A stretch of DNA of 64,000 bases from Blautia parvula (GTDB lineage: Bacteria; Bacillota; Clostridia; Lachnospirales; Lachnospiraceae), in contig NZ_CP084061.1 in NCBI RefSeq assembly GCF_020215665.1, forward strand, positions 1,240,001-1,304,000. The letters are read 5' to 3'. A model generated the notes under the pieces. It saw only the letters and a list, made by a program, of their open reading frames with translations. It was not told where the DNA came from and did not search any database. Positions 25,160 through 34,611 of this stretch are shown piece by piece. Position 1 is the stretch's first letter; every line of letters starts with the position of its first letter. The position numbers and the translations under genes are program-made.

Positions 25160-27841
25160 GTATATACCTGAAAGGATACTGCTGCTTAATGAAGGTGGAC
25201 ATACATGGGCACGAACTAATAAAGACATGGATTCTGCTTCCAAGCGCTATTTTACTACAGTAGAGCATGGTAAGGCTACATTACAAGAAGGCGTAGATTC
25301 TACGGGACACAATCTTTCCTTGTCTGCTCAGGAATTTGCCGAATACCAATCACTTGCACCCAGTTTAGCTTCTACTCTTCCGTCTCTTGTAAAAGGATAT
25401 AATGATCTTGGTCAGCCTATTCTGACAGTTGCGTCAAATACCGCTTCTTTAAATGACGCATTTCGATCTGCCGAATTACAGGAATATCAAAGGAACATCA
25501 AAAAGACAGGTATTTTACTGCGAGTTTTCAAAGCTCAGACTGACCAATCTAGAAAATACCTTTGGCGAGAATCTGGAACAAAGCAACAAAATCAAATCAA
25601 AGGCATACGTGATGCTTACGAAAAGAATGGGGATAAAGAAAAAAAATATCCATGATTACTTGGATACTGTTGCAATTGATGAAGGGTTAACAAATCTGAA
25701 CTGGAAGTACACTTTAAAACAGGCAGGTCTGAAAAAATACGACTCAAAATCTGTTGTCAAGAATATTAATTTAATTATTGCTAAAACAGACGAATCAGAA
25801 GCCAAATAAACAGAAATGGCGAATACTGTCAGTCAGGTACTGCTGATTTTCTAAATGCTAATGATGATTATTATAAAATGATCATCAATACCACTGATAA
25901 GAAGGCTGCTAATATAGATACATTAATGTAATCCACCATCGGCTCTTTTAGCACTGAGACTATAAGTAAATATCTCGATTCAGAAGAAAAAATCAAAAAT
26001 TGGACGAAGAATGTTGTCAAAAGTTTAAAAAACTCTGATGTACAGGATGCTATCGGTCAGCTCTTTGAACTTGACACCAAAAATCGCAAATGTCCTTCTG
26101 CGAATATGCTACACAAGTAAATTCTTTGACAAAGACAATCGGTTCCAAAATAAAAGGTATCAGCCAAAAACAAATCAAAGAAGGTATGGACTTCAATGAT
26201 GTTCTTGATGAATTGGGAACCAATTATGCCAATTTTGTTGCCAAATTTGGTGAAGACGCTGTAAAAGGTTTATCTGTAGATGATTTAAATTTAGCTGGTC
26301 AACTGGTGTCTGAAAAAGATATCCACAATGCGCAGGAATTGAAAATGGCTCTCTATGAAGCCAAACAAGCTGCTGTTGATTTAAATGCTACTCCTCTGTT
26401 AGACGAAGCAACAAAAGCCGCTGAAACACCGAATGCAGGTAGCAATTATGAGAAAATGGTTTCTCAAATAAAAACAGCTCAGGAACTTTACGCCAAAGGA
26501 CTTGTCGGCACTGATGATTTCAAATCCATAGCAAAATGGCTTTCTTCTTCTGGAGCAGACAATCCTGTCAACTTCATAGAAAATTATGAAAAAGCAGTTC
26601 GCTATTTAACAGATGATGCATCTGGATGTAAAAACTTCTTGGAAGATCTCCGAACGAAAGGATTTTCTGAATAAGTTCCTGCAGTTGATGCAAGCGGTCA
26701 ATCATTTGAAAAATGGCAGTACAATATAGCCGACCTTGAAGATGCTGCGCAACGGATGGGTATTGGTTTTGAACCATTTATGGCTATGTTTGGTCGTTTG
26801 GAGGATTATGGTTTTTCCAATAACTTTGTTGCTACGGTTGACCAAGTAAAAGAGCATATCAAAGATTTGGCTGGAGAGTTAGCCGAGGCTGGAGCACATT
26901 ATGCGGAACCGACCAAAGCTGGTCAATACGAGACTTCTGAAGGAATGACTTTTGGGAATCAGACCGCTATTGACGCACAAAAAGATAAGATTGCCGGACT
27001 CAAACAAGATATACAAGAAACTGCGGATGTTATACAGTTATTGGCCGAAAGAGAAGCTGACACCTATAATAACGAAATAGAAGGTGCAAGAAGTACAGTA
27101 AATACTCTTGCAATTGAACGTAAACAAATCCTCAAAGAGAATACCTATGGCAAGAATACTACTCTTGTTGCCGACAAACTTGCAGAACAAATCAAAGAAA
27201 CTGCAGGTGAATATAATATTGAACTCAAAGCTGACCTGTCTGTTAAAGACGATGCTGTCGATAAGGTTGCAGATTCATATCAAAAGGCACTAGAAACTCC
27301 TACAAACAGAAATTTTAACGGAAACGAAGAGGCTGAAGCTCAATATGCCGAAATATCTGAAAAAGTACAGTCTGCATATGAAGGTCAAGATGTTGCATTA
27401 AAATCAGCAACCACTTCATTATCAGGATACACATCTGAACAATTAAAATCCATAGATTTATCCGATGGGCAGTATGCGCAAGGTAAAGAAATGGAACAAG
27501 CATTGGAAAACACCATGGATGTACTTGGTGTCAGTGCTGACCAAGCAGAACAATTCAATAATGTCCTGTCTGACCTCGGCCTGATTGACATTGCTCCTGA
27601 AGTGGATACAAATGGATTAGACAATTTATCTAATTCAGCTAAAGAAGGAATTGAACTTCTTAAACATCTACAAGAAAATAAGGAGATCAACCCTAACTTT
27701 GATTTCGACGCTGACATTAGTACAATGTCTGCTGAAAAATTGTCATGGCGCGTCGATGAACTCAAAGGGATGCGGGTACAGATTACTCCTGAAGTGAATC
27801 CTACTGGCGCACAAGCTCTTGATGAACTGATTGCAAAGACT
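25160..27841 (+). pseudogene. Phage tail tape-measure-like protein, decayed
   Basis: About 2.7 kb of recognisable coding sequence broken into pieces. Pieces: 25227 to about 25500 in one frame, then a frameshift to the frame ending 25809, a further shift, an in-frame stop near 25931, a piece at 26090-26674 ending in a stop, then direct continuation to 27841. The first piece, with FAEYQSLAPSLASTLPSLV and KGYNDLGQPILT, resembles the long alpha-helical part of tape measure proteins in Firmicute prophages. The later parts are coiled-coil-rich. The 3' end is cut off by an IS256 remnant. No other tail gene remains, so this is a prophage relic. Function by family: sets tail length and forms the DNA channel. 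Confidence 0.7.
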
Positions 27842-28073
27842 CATCTACCAGGCAGCTGATGAAAAAAAGGCGCTGGCAGCACTTGACCGGGTAACAGAAA
27901 AATGGACGCCCAAATATCCGAATCCCATGAAGCCCTGGAAGGATAACTGGGATGCCATATCCCCAATTTGAGGCCACAAAGAAATGGACCACAACCATCC
28001 GGAACTGGGCTCAGGTGTATGGAGAATTAAGTATCATGTACGAAGGACGGCTTCCAGAGTAATCGAACATGAT
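27842..28073 (+). pseudogene. Deleted remnant of an IS256-family transposase
   Basis: This stretch matches the intact transposase gene downstream almost base for base. First it matches the part for residues about 294-334 (from CATCTACCAG), then it jumps directly to the last 27 or so residues and the stop codon. The internal gap (about 150 bases of the intact copy) joins CCAATTT to TTTGAGGC, so the two sides share a TTT microhomology. A few point differences from the intact copy show it is an older, separate copy. It truncates the tape-measure-like gene, and the intact element is inserted 11 bases after its stop codon. Confidence 0.88.
28066..28073. repeat. 8-bp target site duplication, left copy
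   Basis: AACATGAT directly precedes the left end of the IS256-family element and is repeated exactly at 29556-29563 after its right end. Eight to nine bp duplications are normal for this family. Confidence 0.88.
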
Positions 28074-29555
28074 GAGAGTGTGAAACTTTTTCTGTAAAAT
28101 AGGATTTATAAGGTTCTTCTATGATAAAATAAAAATCATAGGAGGGCCTTTTATTATGGCAAGACAAAAGAAACCAGTACACAGAGTACAAATGACGGAA
28201 GGAAAGCGCAGCATTATCCATCAGCTTTTGGAAGAATACGATATTCAGACAGCTGAAGACATTCAGGATGCCCTGAAAGATCTTCTTGGCGGAACCATCA
28301 AGGAAATGATGGAGGCTGAGCTGGATGATCACCTGGGATATCAAAAATCGGAACGCTCAGACAATGATGATTACCGGAACGGTTACAAACGAAAACGGGT
28401 CAACAGTAGTTTCGGTTCCATGGAAATCGATGTGCCGCAAGACCGAAAATCTACCTTTGAACCACAGGTGGTCAAAAAACGCCAGAAAGACATTTCTGAT
28501 ATTGACCAGAAGATCATCTCCATGTATGCGAAGGGAATGACTACCCGGCAGATATCTGAAGCTATTGAAGATATCTACGGATTTGAGACCTCGGAAGGAT
28601 TTATTTCTGATGTTACAGACAAGATCCTTCCTCAGATCGAAGACTGGCAGAACCGTCCTCTGGATAATGTCTATCCCATCCTTTACATTGACGCCATCCA
28701 CTATTCTGTCCGTGACAATGGTGTGATCCGCAAGCTTGCCGCCTATGTCATCCTTGGGATCAATACAGAAGGAAAGAAAGAGGTACTGACAATCCATGTG
28801 GGAGAGAATGAAAGTTCAAAATACTGGCTGTCTGTTTTAAATGAACTGAAGAACCGGGGGGTAAAAGACATCCTCATCATCTGTGCGGACGGCCTTACGG
28901 GAATAAAGGAAGCCATTGCTGCCGCATTCCCCAAAACAGAATATCAGAGATGCATTGTCCATCAGGTAAGAAACACATTAAAATATGTTCCAGATAAAGA
29001 CAGGAAGGCATTTGCTGCAGATCTAAAGACCATCTACCAGGCAGCTGATGAAAAAAAGGCGCTGGCAGCACTTGACCGGGTAACAGAAAAATGGACGCCC
29101 AAATATCCGAATTCCATGAAGCGCTGGAAGGATAACTGGGATGCCATATCCCCAATTTTCAAGTTTTCAGCAATGGTCAGGAAGGTCATATATACGACAA
29201 ATGCCATTGAATCGCTGAATTCCACTTATCGAAAGCTGAACCGCCAGAGAAGCGTATTTCCAAGCGACACAGCGTTGCTCAAAGCGTTATATTTAGCAAC
29301 CTTTGAGGCTACAAAGAAATGGACCACAACCATCCGGAACTGGGCTCAGGTGTATGGAGAATTAAGTATCATGTACGAAGGACGGCTTCCGGAGTGATTG
29401 AACATGAGCAAATAACAGGCGGATTTACCGCCTGCTGTTGACATGCCTTTTTGTAACTGTTATATATAAAGTAAGGGTGAAAAGCCTATTCTTAAGACTT
29501 TTCACCACTCATTATCATAGAAGAATCTTATTTACAGACTTTTCTTCATAGTCTC
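28074..29555 (+). mobile_element. Complete IS256-family insertion sequence (1482 bp)
   Basis: The element runs from GAGAGTGTGAA at the left to the inverted GAGACTATGAA at the right. The imperfect terminal inverted repeats share TCTGTAAA a few bases inside and, further in, TTCTTCTATGATAA, which is matched on both ends after a short gap. One transposase gene fills the middle. Exact 8-bp direct repeats (AACATGAT) flank it, so the insertion is intact and fairly recent. It sits in the 3' tail of an older, deleted relative. Confidence 0.9.
28156..29397 (+). CDS. IS256-family transposase
   Basis: A 413-residue mutator-type DDE transposase of normal length, apparently intact. The catalytic residues are visible as Asp179 (YPILYIDAIHYS), Asp245 (IICADGLTGIKEA) and Glu352 (YTTNAIESLNS). 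The family signature around CIVHQVRNTLKYV is present at about 266-278. The ATG follows GGAGGG by 11 bases. Transposition goes by copy-out/paste-in through a circle. GC content is higher than in the surrounding island and closer to the host average, suggesting it entered after the island began to decay. Confidence 0.96.
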   Translation: MARQKKPVHRVQMTEGKRSIIHQLLEEYDIQTAEDIQDALKDLLGGTIKEMMEAELDDHLGYQKSERSDNDDYRNGYKRKRVNSSFGSMEIDVPQDRKSTFEPQVVKKRQKDISDIDQKIISMYAKGMTTRQISEAIEDIYGFETSEGFISDVTDKILPQIEDWQNRPLDNVYPILYIDAIHYSVRDNGVIRKLAAYVILGINTEGKKEVLTIHVGENESSKYWLSVLNELKNRGVKDILIICADGLTGIKEAIAAAFPKTEYQRCIVHQVRNTLKYVPDKDRKAFAADLKTIYQAADEKKALAALDRVTEKWTPKYPNSMKRWKDNWDAISPIFKFSAMVRKVIYTTNAIESLNSTYRKLNRQRSVFPSDTALLKALYLATFEATKKWTTTIRNWAQVYGELSIMYEGRLPE

Positions 29556-29563
29556 AACATGAT
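29556..29563. repeat. 8-bp target site duplication, right copy
   Basis: AACATGAT immediately after the right inverted repeat, identical to 28066-28073. Confidence 0.88.
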
Positions 29564-29727
29564 CTCTTTATTTTTTCAATATTCAGTCATCATAGTGCTT
29601 CCAACTTTCAAAGAATCCCTTTTCACTATAACCTTTTTTACCCATATCAGACCTCCTCTTTATACTGCAAATTACACACTGAATATTGCACAGCATATTT
29701 TGCAGCATCCACTAAAATTCCATATAT

Positions 29728-29988
29728 CTATTCTTTCAGAACATATTTATCGCCAAATCCCTTCTTCTCGATAACCCCCTTTAACCCTTTGGTACTCTTG
29801 ATTGAAAAACGTTTTCCTTTTGAAAAGAAACCGGATATATCTTCCAGTTCAAAGTTTTCACCAAATATATTATGCGTTCTCAACTTCCCGGTAAACGTTT
29901 CTTCCAGTTCCCCTAAATCATCATCAAAAATGCCGTTTTCCCTGTATAGGTGCATTTTCCCGCCTTTCAATTTAAAATAAAATTCCAT
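29728..29988 (-). CDS. Small hypothetical protein
   Basis: An 86-residue protein, rich in Gly, Lys, Phe and Asp/Glu, with no signal peptide or membrane segment. The pattern LKGGKMHLYRENGIFDDDL ... TGKLRTHNIFGENFELEDI ... GKRFSIKSTKGLKGVI suggests a short beta-rich fold, perhaps a lipid-scramblase (LURP-one-like) or tubby-like sheet, but that is a guess. The second ATG (29988) is preferred because AAAGGA lies 6 bases before it. It is AT-rich and lies at the right part of the island. Nothing nearby tells its role. Confidence 0.55.
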   Translation of the reverse strand: MEFYFKLKGGKMHLYRENGIFDDDLGELEETFTGKLRTHNIFGENFELEDISGFFSKGKRFSIKSTKGLKGVIEKKGFGDKYVLKE

Positions 29989-30207
29989 ATACATTCCTTT
30001 GATAAATCTGCTTTTTATCGGTTTCCGTTACTTCTGCACTTTATAACTGTTATCCAATTTTTTACTCATAACAATTGTTTTCCTATGCCGCTCCACCACG
30101 AATTCTTTCTCTATACATTATATTTTACCAGCCTGCCGGTTTGAATAAAGCGGAATTTTCCCGAATATATCACTTTACCGCTGTTTCTGCATAATAATAA
30201 AGCAGAG

Positions 30208-30395
30208 ATGATAATAATGAATTCCTGTGAACTTGTTACTTTTATATCTACAGCGGCCTGTGCTCTTTCTCAAAACTGCACAGAGGACAAATTAGAGATC
30301 TTGGCTGCGGTTTTTCCCAGCTTGGCGACACCTTGAACACCATCCTTGTACACAAAGAAATCTGCGGCGGTGATAAAATAAAGAAAACGGATTAG
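30208..30395 (+). pseudogene. Small DUF6774-like protein, frameshifted
   Basis: A short gene missed by open-frame searches. From ATG 30208 the frame reads MNSCELVTFISTAACALSQ (from the second ATG, 30217) and then TEDKLEILAAVF. It then goes out of frame at a TTTTTCCC run near 30320 and meets a stop. One added base there restores QLGDTLNTILVHKEICGGD and a stop at 30393-30395. The pattern 'CELVTF..AACA......E.L..LAAVF.QLGDTL.TI' matches a small family common in Lachnospiraceae (DUF6774 as I recall it). So this is either a recent one-base deletion or a sequencing slip in a homopolymer. Function unknown. Confidence 0.65.
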
Positions 30396-30473
30396 CTTTC
30401 AAACACTTCTCATAAGTAATCAAAAAAACGCATATGTTTTAGTAAATACCCGTACAGGGAGTACATTACAGAT

Positions 30474-30941
30474 ATGAGTAAAGAAAACAGAAGCTCTTTT
30501 GTTATCTCCATCCTGCTTCCGCTGGCCATTGGTTCTCTGTCTACCCTGATCAGCGGAAACCGTTCTATGTATGACATGATAAACAAGCCAGCCCTCAGTC
30601 CGCCGGCTTTTATATTTCCGGTTGTGTGGACAATACTTTACATTTTAATGGGAATTTCTTCCTACCTCATCTATGAATCCAATAATCCGGGCAGGCGCAG
30701 GGCGCTTAGGACATACGCTGTTCAATTGCTTTTCAATTTCTTCTGGAGCATTATTTTCTTTGGTTTCTCCCAGTATTTTCTTGCATTTATATGGCTGCTG
30801 GCGTTGATTCTTGTTATTATCGTCATGATCTGTCAGTTTTATAAGATCAGCCCCGCTGCCGCTTATTTACAAATTCCTTATCTCATCTGGTGTATATTCG
30901 CGGCGTATCTTAATTTTATGATCTATATTATGAATCGGTGA
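30474..30941 (+). CDS. TspO/MBR family protein
   Basis: A 155-residue membrane protein with five predicted transmembrane helices, the TspO/peripheral benzodiazepine receptor fold. Conserved features include NKPALSPPAFIFPVVWTILYILMG-type residues near 36-58 (KPALSPPAFIFPVVWTILY), FNFFWSIIFFG near 90-100, and a C-terminal PYLIWCIFAAYLNF. These proteins bind tetrapyrroles and act in stress responses or porphyrin handling. The next gene follows after 10 bases, so they form a two-gene operon. Confidence 0.92.
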   Translation: MSKENRSSFVISILLPLAIGSLSTLISGNRSMYDMINKPALSPPAFIFPVVWTILYILMGISSYLIYESNNPGRRRALRTYAVQLLFNFFWSIIFFGFSQYFLAFIWLLALILVIIVMICQFYKISPAAAYLQIPYLIWCIFAAYLNFMIYIMNR

Positions 30942-30951
30942 GGTGGTATAT

Positions 30952-31593
30952 ATGCAGACAGTCACGACAAATACCTTAACAGATACCATATCATATAAAA
31001 ACATACCGATCGTAACATATAAAATCAACTACCCTTCCTTTACTACCACATGCAATGTGAAAGCCGCCGAGGCCATAAATGCTTACTATCTCCGACTTGC
31101 CCAGAACACCCGGGACTACTGCAGGAATGTGATATTTGCGCAGGCAGCACAGGACCTTGAATACATACAGGGCACGCGCCCGTTTAATGCTTATACTCTG
31201 GACGTTATTTTCCAGATTACCTATAATTCTGGATGCATCACCAGCCTATATACGGATACATATACTTATACAGGCGGAGCCCACGGGCAAACAATACGCA
31301 CTTCTGATACATGGGATTTCAGCAGCGGAGAAAAGCTGCGGCTCACAGCTTTTTATCCTCTTACGCCTTCTTCCCTGCATCAGCTGCAGGTATCCATGGA
31401 AAGCCAGATTGCCAGAAGATTAAAAGAGAATCCCGGTACTTATTTTGATGACTATAAAACGCTTTTGCATAACACATTTCGTATCAACAATTTTTATTTA
31501 GAGCCGGGAAAACTGGTTATTTATTTTCAGCAGTATGACATAGCGCCATATTCTACCGGACTGCCGGAATTTTATTTTCCAATTAATATTTGA
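30952..31593 (+). CDS. DUF3298/DUF4163-like (RsiV/PdaC-type) protein
   Basis: A 213-residue protein without a signal peptide. The N-terminal half (about 10-95, IPIVTYKINYPSF and NAYYLRLAQNTRDYC) resembles the DUF4163/PdaC_C domain. The C-terminal half (about 100-213, TYTGGAHGQTIRTSDTWDF then LRLTAFYPL and YFQQYDIAPYSTGLPEF) is typical DUF3298, seen in anti-sigma factor RsiV and polysaccharide deacetylases. In those proteins the domain binds lysozyme or sits outside the cell; here no export signal is visible, which is odd. The ATG at 30952 follows a GAGGTGG site. It shares an operon with TspO and ends at a strong terminator. Confidence 0.78.
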   Translation: MQTVTTNTLTDTISYKNIPIVTYKINYPSFTTTCNVKAAEAINAYYLRLAQNTRDYCRNVIFAQAAQDLEYIQGTRPFNAYTLDVIFQITYNSGCITSLYTDTYTYTGGAHGQTIRTSDTWDFSSGEKLRLTAFYPLTPSSLHQLQVSMESQIARRLKENPGTYFDDYKTLLHNTFRINNFYLEPGKLVIYFQQYDIAPYSTGLPEFYFPINI

Positions 31594-31603
31594 GGCCAAA
31601 CAC

Positions 31604-31640
31604 TGACAGGAGGGCTGATGCAGCCCTCCTGTCAATTTTC
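31604..31640. terminator. Bidirectional terminator
   Basis: A perfect 14-bp stem TGACAGGAGGGCTG / CAGCCCTCCTGTCA with a 3-base loop, followed by ATTTTC on the forward strand. It sits between convergent genes and overlaps the last codon of the leftward one at 31632. Confidence 0.8.
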
Positions 31641-32036
31641 CTCCTCATCTGCCGGTGACCCAACAACAAATTCCCCAATCACTGTTTTACCGTCCTGCAG
31701 ATACATAGGTATACGGAAAGATTTTATTTTATTTAATTCCAAAGCCTCCTCAGGACTTTCCGGCAGGTCTCCAACCAGGTCTGTGCTTTTCACATATCCC
31801 TGTACATCATCTTCCCCTATAGCCAGCAGCAGTTCAGGATCTCCATATATAACGCCTCCAATACCATAGGTTTGCCCTTCTTCGTTCTTTGGATACCCTT
31901 CTTTTATAATCTCTTCCCGTTTTGGTATGATCAAATCCGGTTTTATGCTGTTATTTACATGTACTCCTACCCCAACCACCATAGAAATGCATAATACAGA
32001 CAGCACAGAAGCGGCCGCCATTTTCCGTTTTATCAC
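31632..32036 (-). CDS. Small membrane-anchored protein, function unknown
   Basis: A 134-residue protein with an N-terminal hydrophobic anchor (VLSVLCISMVVGVGVHV) and an outside part with acidic C-terminus. The pattern TYGIGGVIYGDPELLLAIGEDDVQGYV resembles small 'peptidase M56' or YidC-like partner peptides in Clostridia but no family is recognised. The longest frame starts at 32162, but the only good ribosome site (GGAGG) fits a GTG start at 32036, giving a normal signal-anchor. It lies 16 bases after the NUDIX gene and is probably co-transcribed with it. Confidence 0.6.
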   Translation of the reverse strand: MIKRKMAAASVLSVLCISMVVGVGVHVNNSIKPDLIIPKREEIIKEGYPKNEEGQTYGIGGVIYGDPELLLAIGEDDVQGYVKSTDLVGDLPESPEEALELNKIKSFRIPMYLQDGKTVIGEFVVGSPADEEEN

Positions 32037-32052
32037 ATTCTCCCTCCTTTTC

Positions 32053-32526
32053 TTATGCAAAATGTAACATATAATATTCAAGAATATCCTTATGCGTCTC
32101 TGCAATTGTAAGCCCCGATAATTCATCTGTCTCAAAAAAACGCAGTTCTCTGGATTCCTCACTGCAGCAAAGTCCCTGAAAATCTTTTATAAAGACCTCA
32201 TAGACCGCAGTTATAATGCGCACGATATTTCCATCCGGGTAAGCAGCTATCCTGTAAGGATAGGAAAATACATTAAGTAATTTTAGACTGTCTGCCCAAA
32301 GTCCTGTCTCTTCCCTTACCTCCCTCTGCACACATTCCTCCAGCGATTCTTCCATTTTCAGGCCACCGCCGATAAATGCCCAGCGATCTGCGTCTGTCCT
32401 GCGTTCCAGTAATACCCTTCCGTTATTTCTTATAATGCCAACTGCACCCATGTGAATCGGACGGTTGGGTTTTGGAGCATCTGGTGTGTTATAGAATTTT
32501 GTCTGCTTTTTCATGTTTTTTATCAT
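32053..32526 (-). CDS. NUDIX hydrolase
   Basis: A 157-residue pyrophosphohydrolase. The full NUDIX box G(x5)E(x7)REVREETG is present at about residues 52-74 (GGGLKMEESLEECVQ then REVREETGL). An upstream FIGGGL strand and HMGAVGIIRNNGRVLLERR precede it. The substrate (nucleotide diphosphate derivative, capped RNA or similar) cannot be told. The ATG at 32526 follows an AGAGGAAAG site. The longer frame to 32643 has no good start. Confidence 0.88.
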   Translation of the reverse strand: MIKNMKKQTKFYNTPDAPKPNRPIHMGAVGIIRNNGRVLLERRTDADRWAFIGGGLKMEESLEECVQREVREETGLWADSLKLLNVFSYPYRIAAYPDGNIVRIITAVYEVFIKDFQGLCCSEESRELRFFETDELSGLTIAETHKDILEYYMLHFA

Positions 32527-32642
32527 ACACTTTCCTCTGCTAACTCTGTACAAAAATAATATCATATTTTCATTCCTCTTACAACCTGATTCCGCCCATC
32601 CCGAAGCCAATGAATCGCAGCCATCACCTCCCCCCACGCACA

Positions 32643-32686
32643 TAAAAAACGGCCCATCCCGCTTTTCCCGGCGAAATGGACCGTTT
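32643..32686 (-). terminator. Intrinsic terminator of leuCD
   Basis: On the reverse strand an AAACGGTCCAT / ATGGGCCGTTT stem (one mismatch) followed by TTTTTA, 15 bases after the leuD stop. The loop is about 18 bases and GC-rich. Confidence 0.75.
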
Positions 32687-32700
32687 TATATCCTGCTGTT

Positions 32701-33189
32701 TTACTGCTGACTGTTAATGTAATTGATCAGGCCTTCAGCCTTAATGATTTTCTGCATGAACTCAGGGAATGCCTGGCCTTTGAAGCTGGTTCCTTTTGTC
32801 TTGTTGGTGATGATCCCGCTGTCGAAATCCACTTCCACCTCATCTCCCGCTTCGATGTTCTGTGCCGCTTCCGGACACTCAATGATAGGCAGGCCGATAT
32901 TGATAGAGTTGCGGTAGAAAATACGGGCAAAGGTCTCGGCAATGACGCAGCTTACCCCTGCTGCCTTGATGGCAATGGGTGCATGCTCACGGGAAGAACC
33001 GCAGCCGAAGTTCTTATTTGCCACAATGATATCACCCTTCTGTACCTTCTTCACGAATTCCTTGTCAATGTCCTCCATACAGTGCTGTGCCAGCTCTGCC
33101 GGATCGGAAGAATTCAGATATCTTGCCGGGATGATGACATCCGTATCCACATTGTCGCCATATTTAAAAACTGTTCCGTTTGCTTTCAT
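32701..33189 (-). CDS. leuD: 3-isopropylmalate dehydratase small subunit
   Basis: A 162-residue swivel-domain subunit of isopropylmalate isomerase. It pairs with LeuC to convert 2-isopropylmalate to 3-isopropylmalate. Typical features: [17 protein letters not shown] near the start, [15 protein letters not shown] at about 64-78 with the substrate-binding Ser-Arg loop, and [14 protein letters not shown]. The length fits the short HacB/archaeal-type subunit, paired with a roughly 420-residue LeuC. The gene follows leuC by 12 bases. Confidence 0.95.
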   Translation of the reverse strand: MKANGTVFKYGDNVDTDVIIPARYLNSSDPAELAQHCMEDIDKEFVKKVQKGDIIVANKNFGCGSSREHAPIAIKAAGVSCVIAETFARIFYRNSINIGLPIIECPEAAQNIEAGDEVEVDFDSGIITNKTKGTSFKGQAFPEFMQKIIKAEGLINYINSQQ

Positions 33190-33201
33190 GTCTTCACCCT
33201 C

Positions 33202-34470
33202 CTATAATCCAAGTTCTTCCGGAACGGAAATTTTGCCGGTTACTGCGCTTGCCGCAGCCACAGCCGGGCTTGCCAGATATACTTCAGAGTCCACGTGTCC
33301 CATACGTCCCACAAAGTTTCTGTTTGTGGTGGAAATGCAGCGCTCACCCTCTGCCAGGATACCCATATATCCGCCCAGGCACGGTCCGCAGGTCGGAGTG
33401 CTGACAACTGCGCCGGCTTCTATAAAGATCTTCAAAAGTCCTTCATCCATTGCCTGCAGATAGATGTTCTGTGTTGCAGGAATGATAATACAGCGCACGC
33501 CCTTTTTCACTTTACGGCCTTTTAATATCTCTGCTGCACAGCGAAGGTCTTCAATTCTGCCGTTGGTACAGGAACCGATCACGGACTGGTCGATCACCAC
33601 ATCCTCTGTGATCTCATCCATTGTCTTTGTATTTTCCGGCAAATGCGGGAATGCGATGGTCGGTTTCAGCTGGCTCAGATCAATGGTATATTCTTCGTCG
33701 TAAACCGCATCCGCATCTGCCTCGTAAACTTTATACGGGCGTTTGGAATGTTCTTTCATATATGCTTCCGTCTGCTCGTCAACCGGGAAGATTCCATTCT
33801 TTCCGCCTGCCTCAATTGCCATGTTGGCAATAGTGAAGCGGTCATCCATGCTCAGGTTTTTGATGCCTTCACCTACAAATTCCATGGATTTGTAAAGAGC
33901 ACCGTCCACGCCGATCATGCCGATGATATGTAAGATCACGTCTTTTCCGCTTACCCATTTGGCCGGTTTGCCTACAATATTGAATCTGATGGCAGACGGT
34001 ACTTTGAACCAGGCTTTTCCCGTAGCCATGCCTGCTGCCATATCTGTACTTCCCACGCCTGTGGAGAAAGCGCCCAGCGCGCCGTAGGTACAGGTATGAG
34101 AGTCCGCTCCGATCACCACGTCACCTGCCACGGTAAGGCCTTTTTCCGGAAGCAGCGCATGCTCAATGCCCATCTCTCCCACATCGAAGTAATTGGTAAT
34201 TTCATTCTTACATGCGAATTCACGCACGCATTTGCAGTGTTCCGCTGATTTGATATCCTTGTTCGGAATAAAGTGGTCCATAACCAACGCGATTTTGTCT
34301 TTATCAAATACATTCTTAACGGTCATTTTATCCATCTCGTGAATTGCTACAGGAGATGTAATATCATTACCCAGTACCAAATCCAGGTCTGCCTCGATCA
34401 ACTGTCCGGCTTCCACTTTGTCAAGGCCGGCTGCTGCAGCCAGAATTTTCTGTGTCATTGTCATTCCCAT
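33202..34470 (-). CDS. leuC: 3-isopropylmalate dehydratase large subunit
   Basis: A 422-residue aconitase-family protein carrying the [4Fe-4S] cluster. Cysteines that hold the cluster are seen in [13 protein letters not shown] (about residue 295) and in [14 protein letters not shown] (about 357-368). [16 protein letters not shown] and [25 protein letters not shown] are also conserved. The ATG at 34470 has a GGAGG site; the longer frame starting at 34500 lacks one. leuB is not in the window. A LysR gene is divergent and probably controls leuCD. Confidence 0.95.
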   Translation of the reverse strand: MGMTMTQKILAAAAGLDKVEAGQLIEADLDLVLGNDITSPVAIHEMDKMTVKNVFDKDKIALVMDHFIPNKDIKSAEHCKCVREFACKNEITNYFDVGEMGIEHALLPEKGLTVAGDVVIGADSHTCTYGALGAFSTGVGSTDMAAGMATGKAWFKVPSAIRFNIVGKPAKWVSGKDVILHIIGMIGVDGALYKSMEFVGEGIKNLSMDDRFTIANMAIEAGGKNGIFPVDEQTEAYMKEHSKRPYKVYEADADAVYDEEYTIDLSQLKPTIAFPHLPENTKTMDEITEDVVIDQSVIGSCTNGRIEDLRCAAEILKGRKVKKGVRCIIIPATQNIYLQAMDEGLLKIFIEAGAVVSTPTCGPCLGGYMGILAEGERCISTTNRNFVGRMGHVDSEVYLASPAVAAASAVTGKISVPEELGL

Positions 34471-34611
34471 GGGTATTCCTCCTTGTTCTATCGATTTCAT
34501 CTATTGCTATCATAGCATATCTTTTGTTATAATAGAAATACATATTAAATATATCTGCCATAACTCCTATTTATATGGTGTAAAATAAAATACAGAAGTG
34601 AGGTTTTATAA
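34471..34611. promoter_or_regulatory. leuC - lysR divergent control region
   Basis: 141 bases between divergent genes. It is AT-rich, with a near-palindrome around ATACATATTAAATATAT (about 34543-34560) that could be a LysR binding site. A -10-like TATGAT for leuC lies at about 34510-34516 on the reverse strand, with no good -35 box, as expected for an activated promoter. A TAAAAT for lysR lies about 30 bases before its ATG. All assignments are by eye. Confidence 0.4.

Noticed and set aside
21590-30470. Right attachment site (direct repeat of the tRNA-Pro 3' end)
   Set aside because: I looked for another copy of the T-arm/acceptor sequence by eye and found none in the island; IS-driven deletion may have removed it, so no att site is reported.
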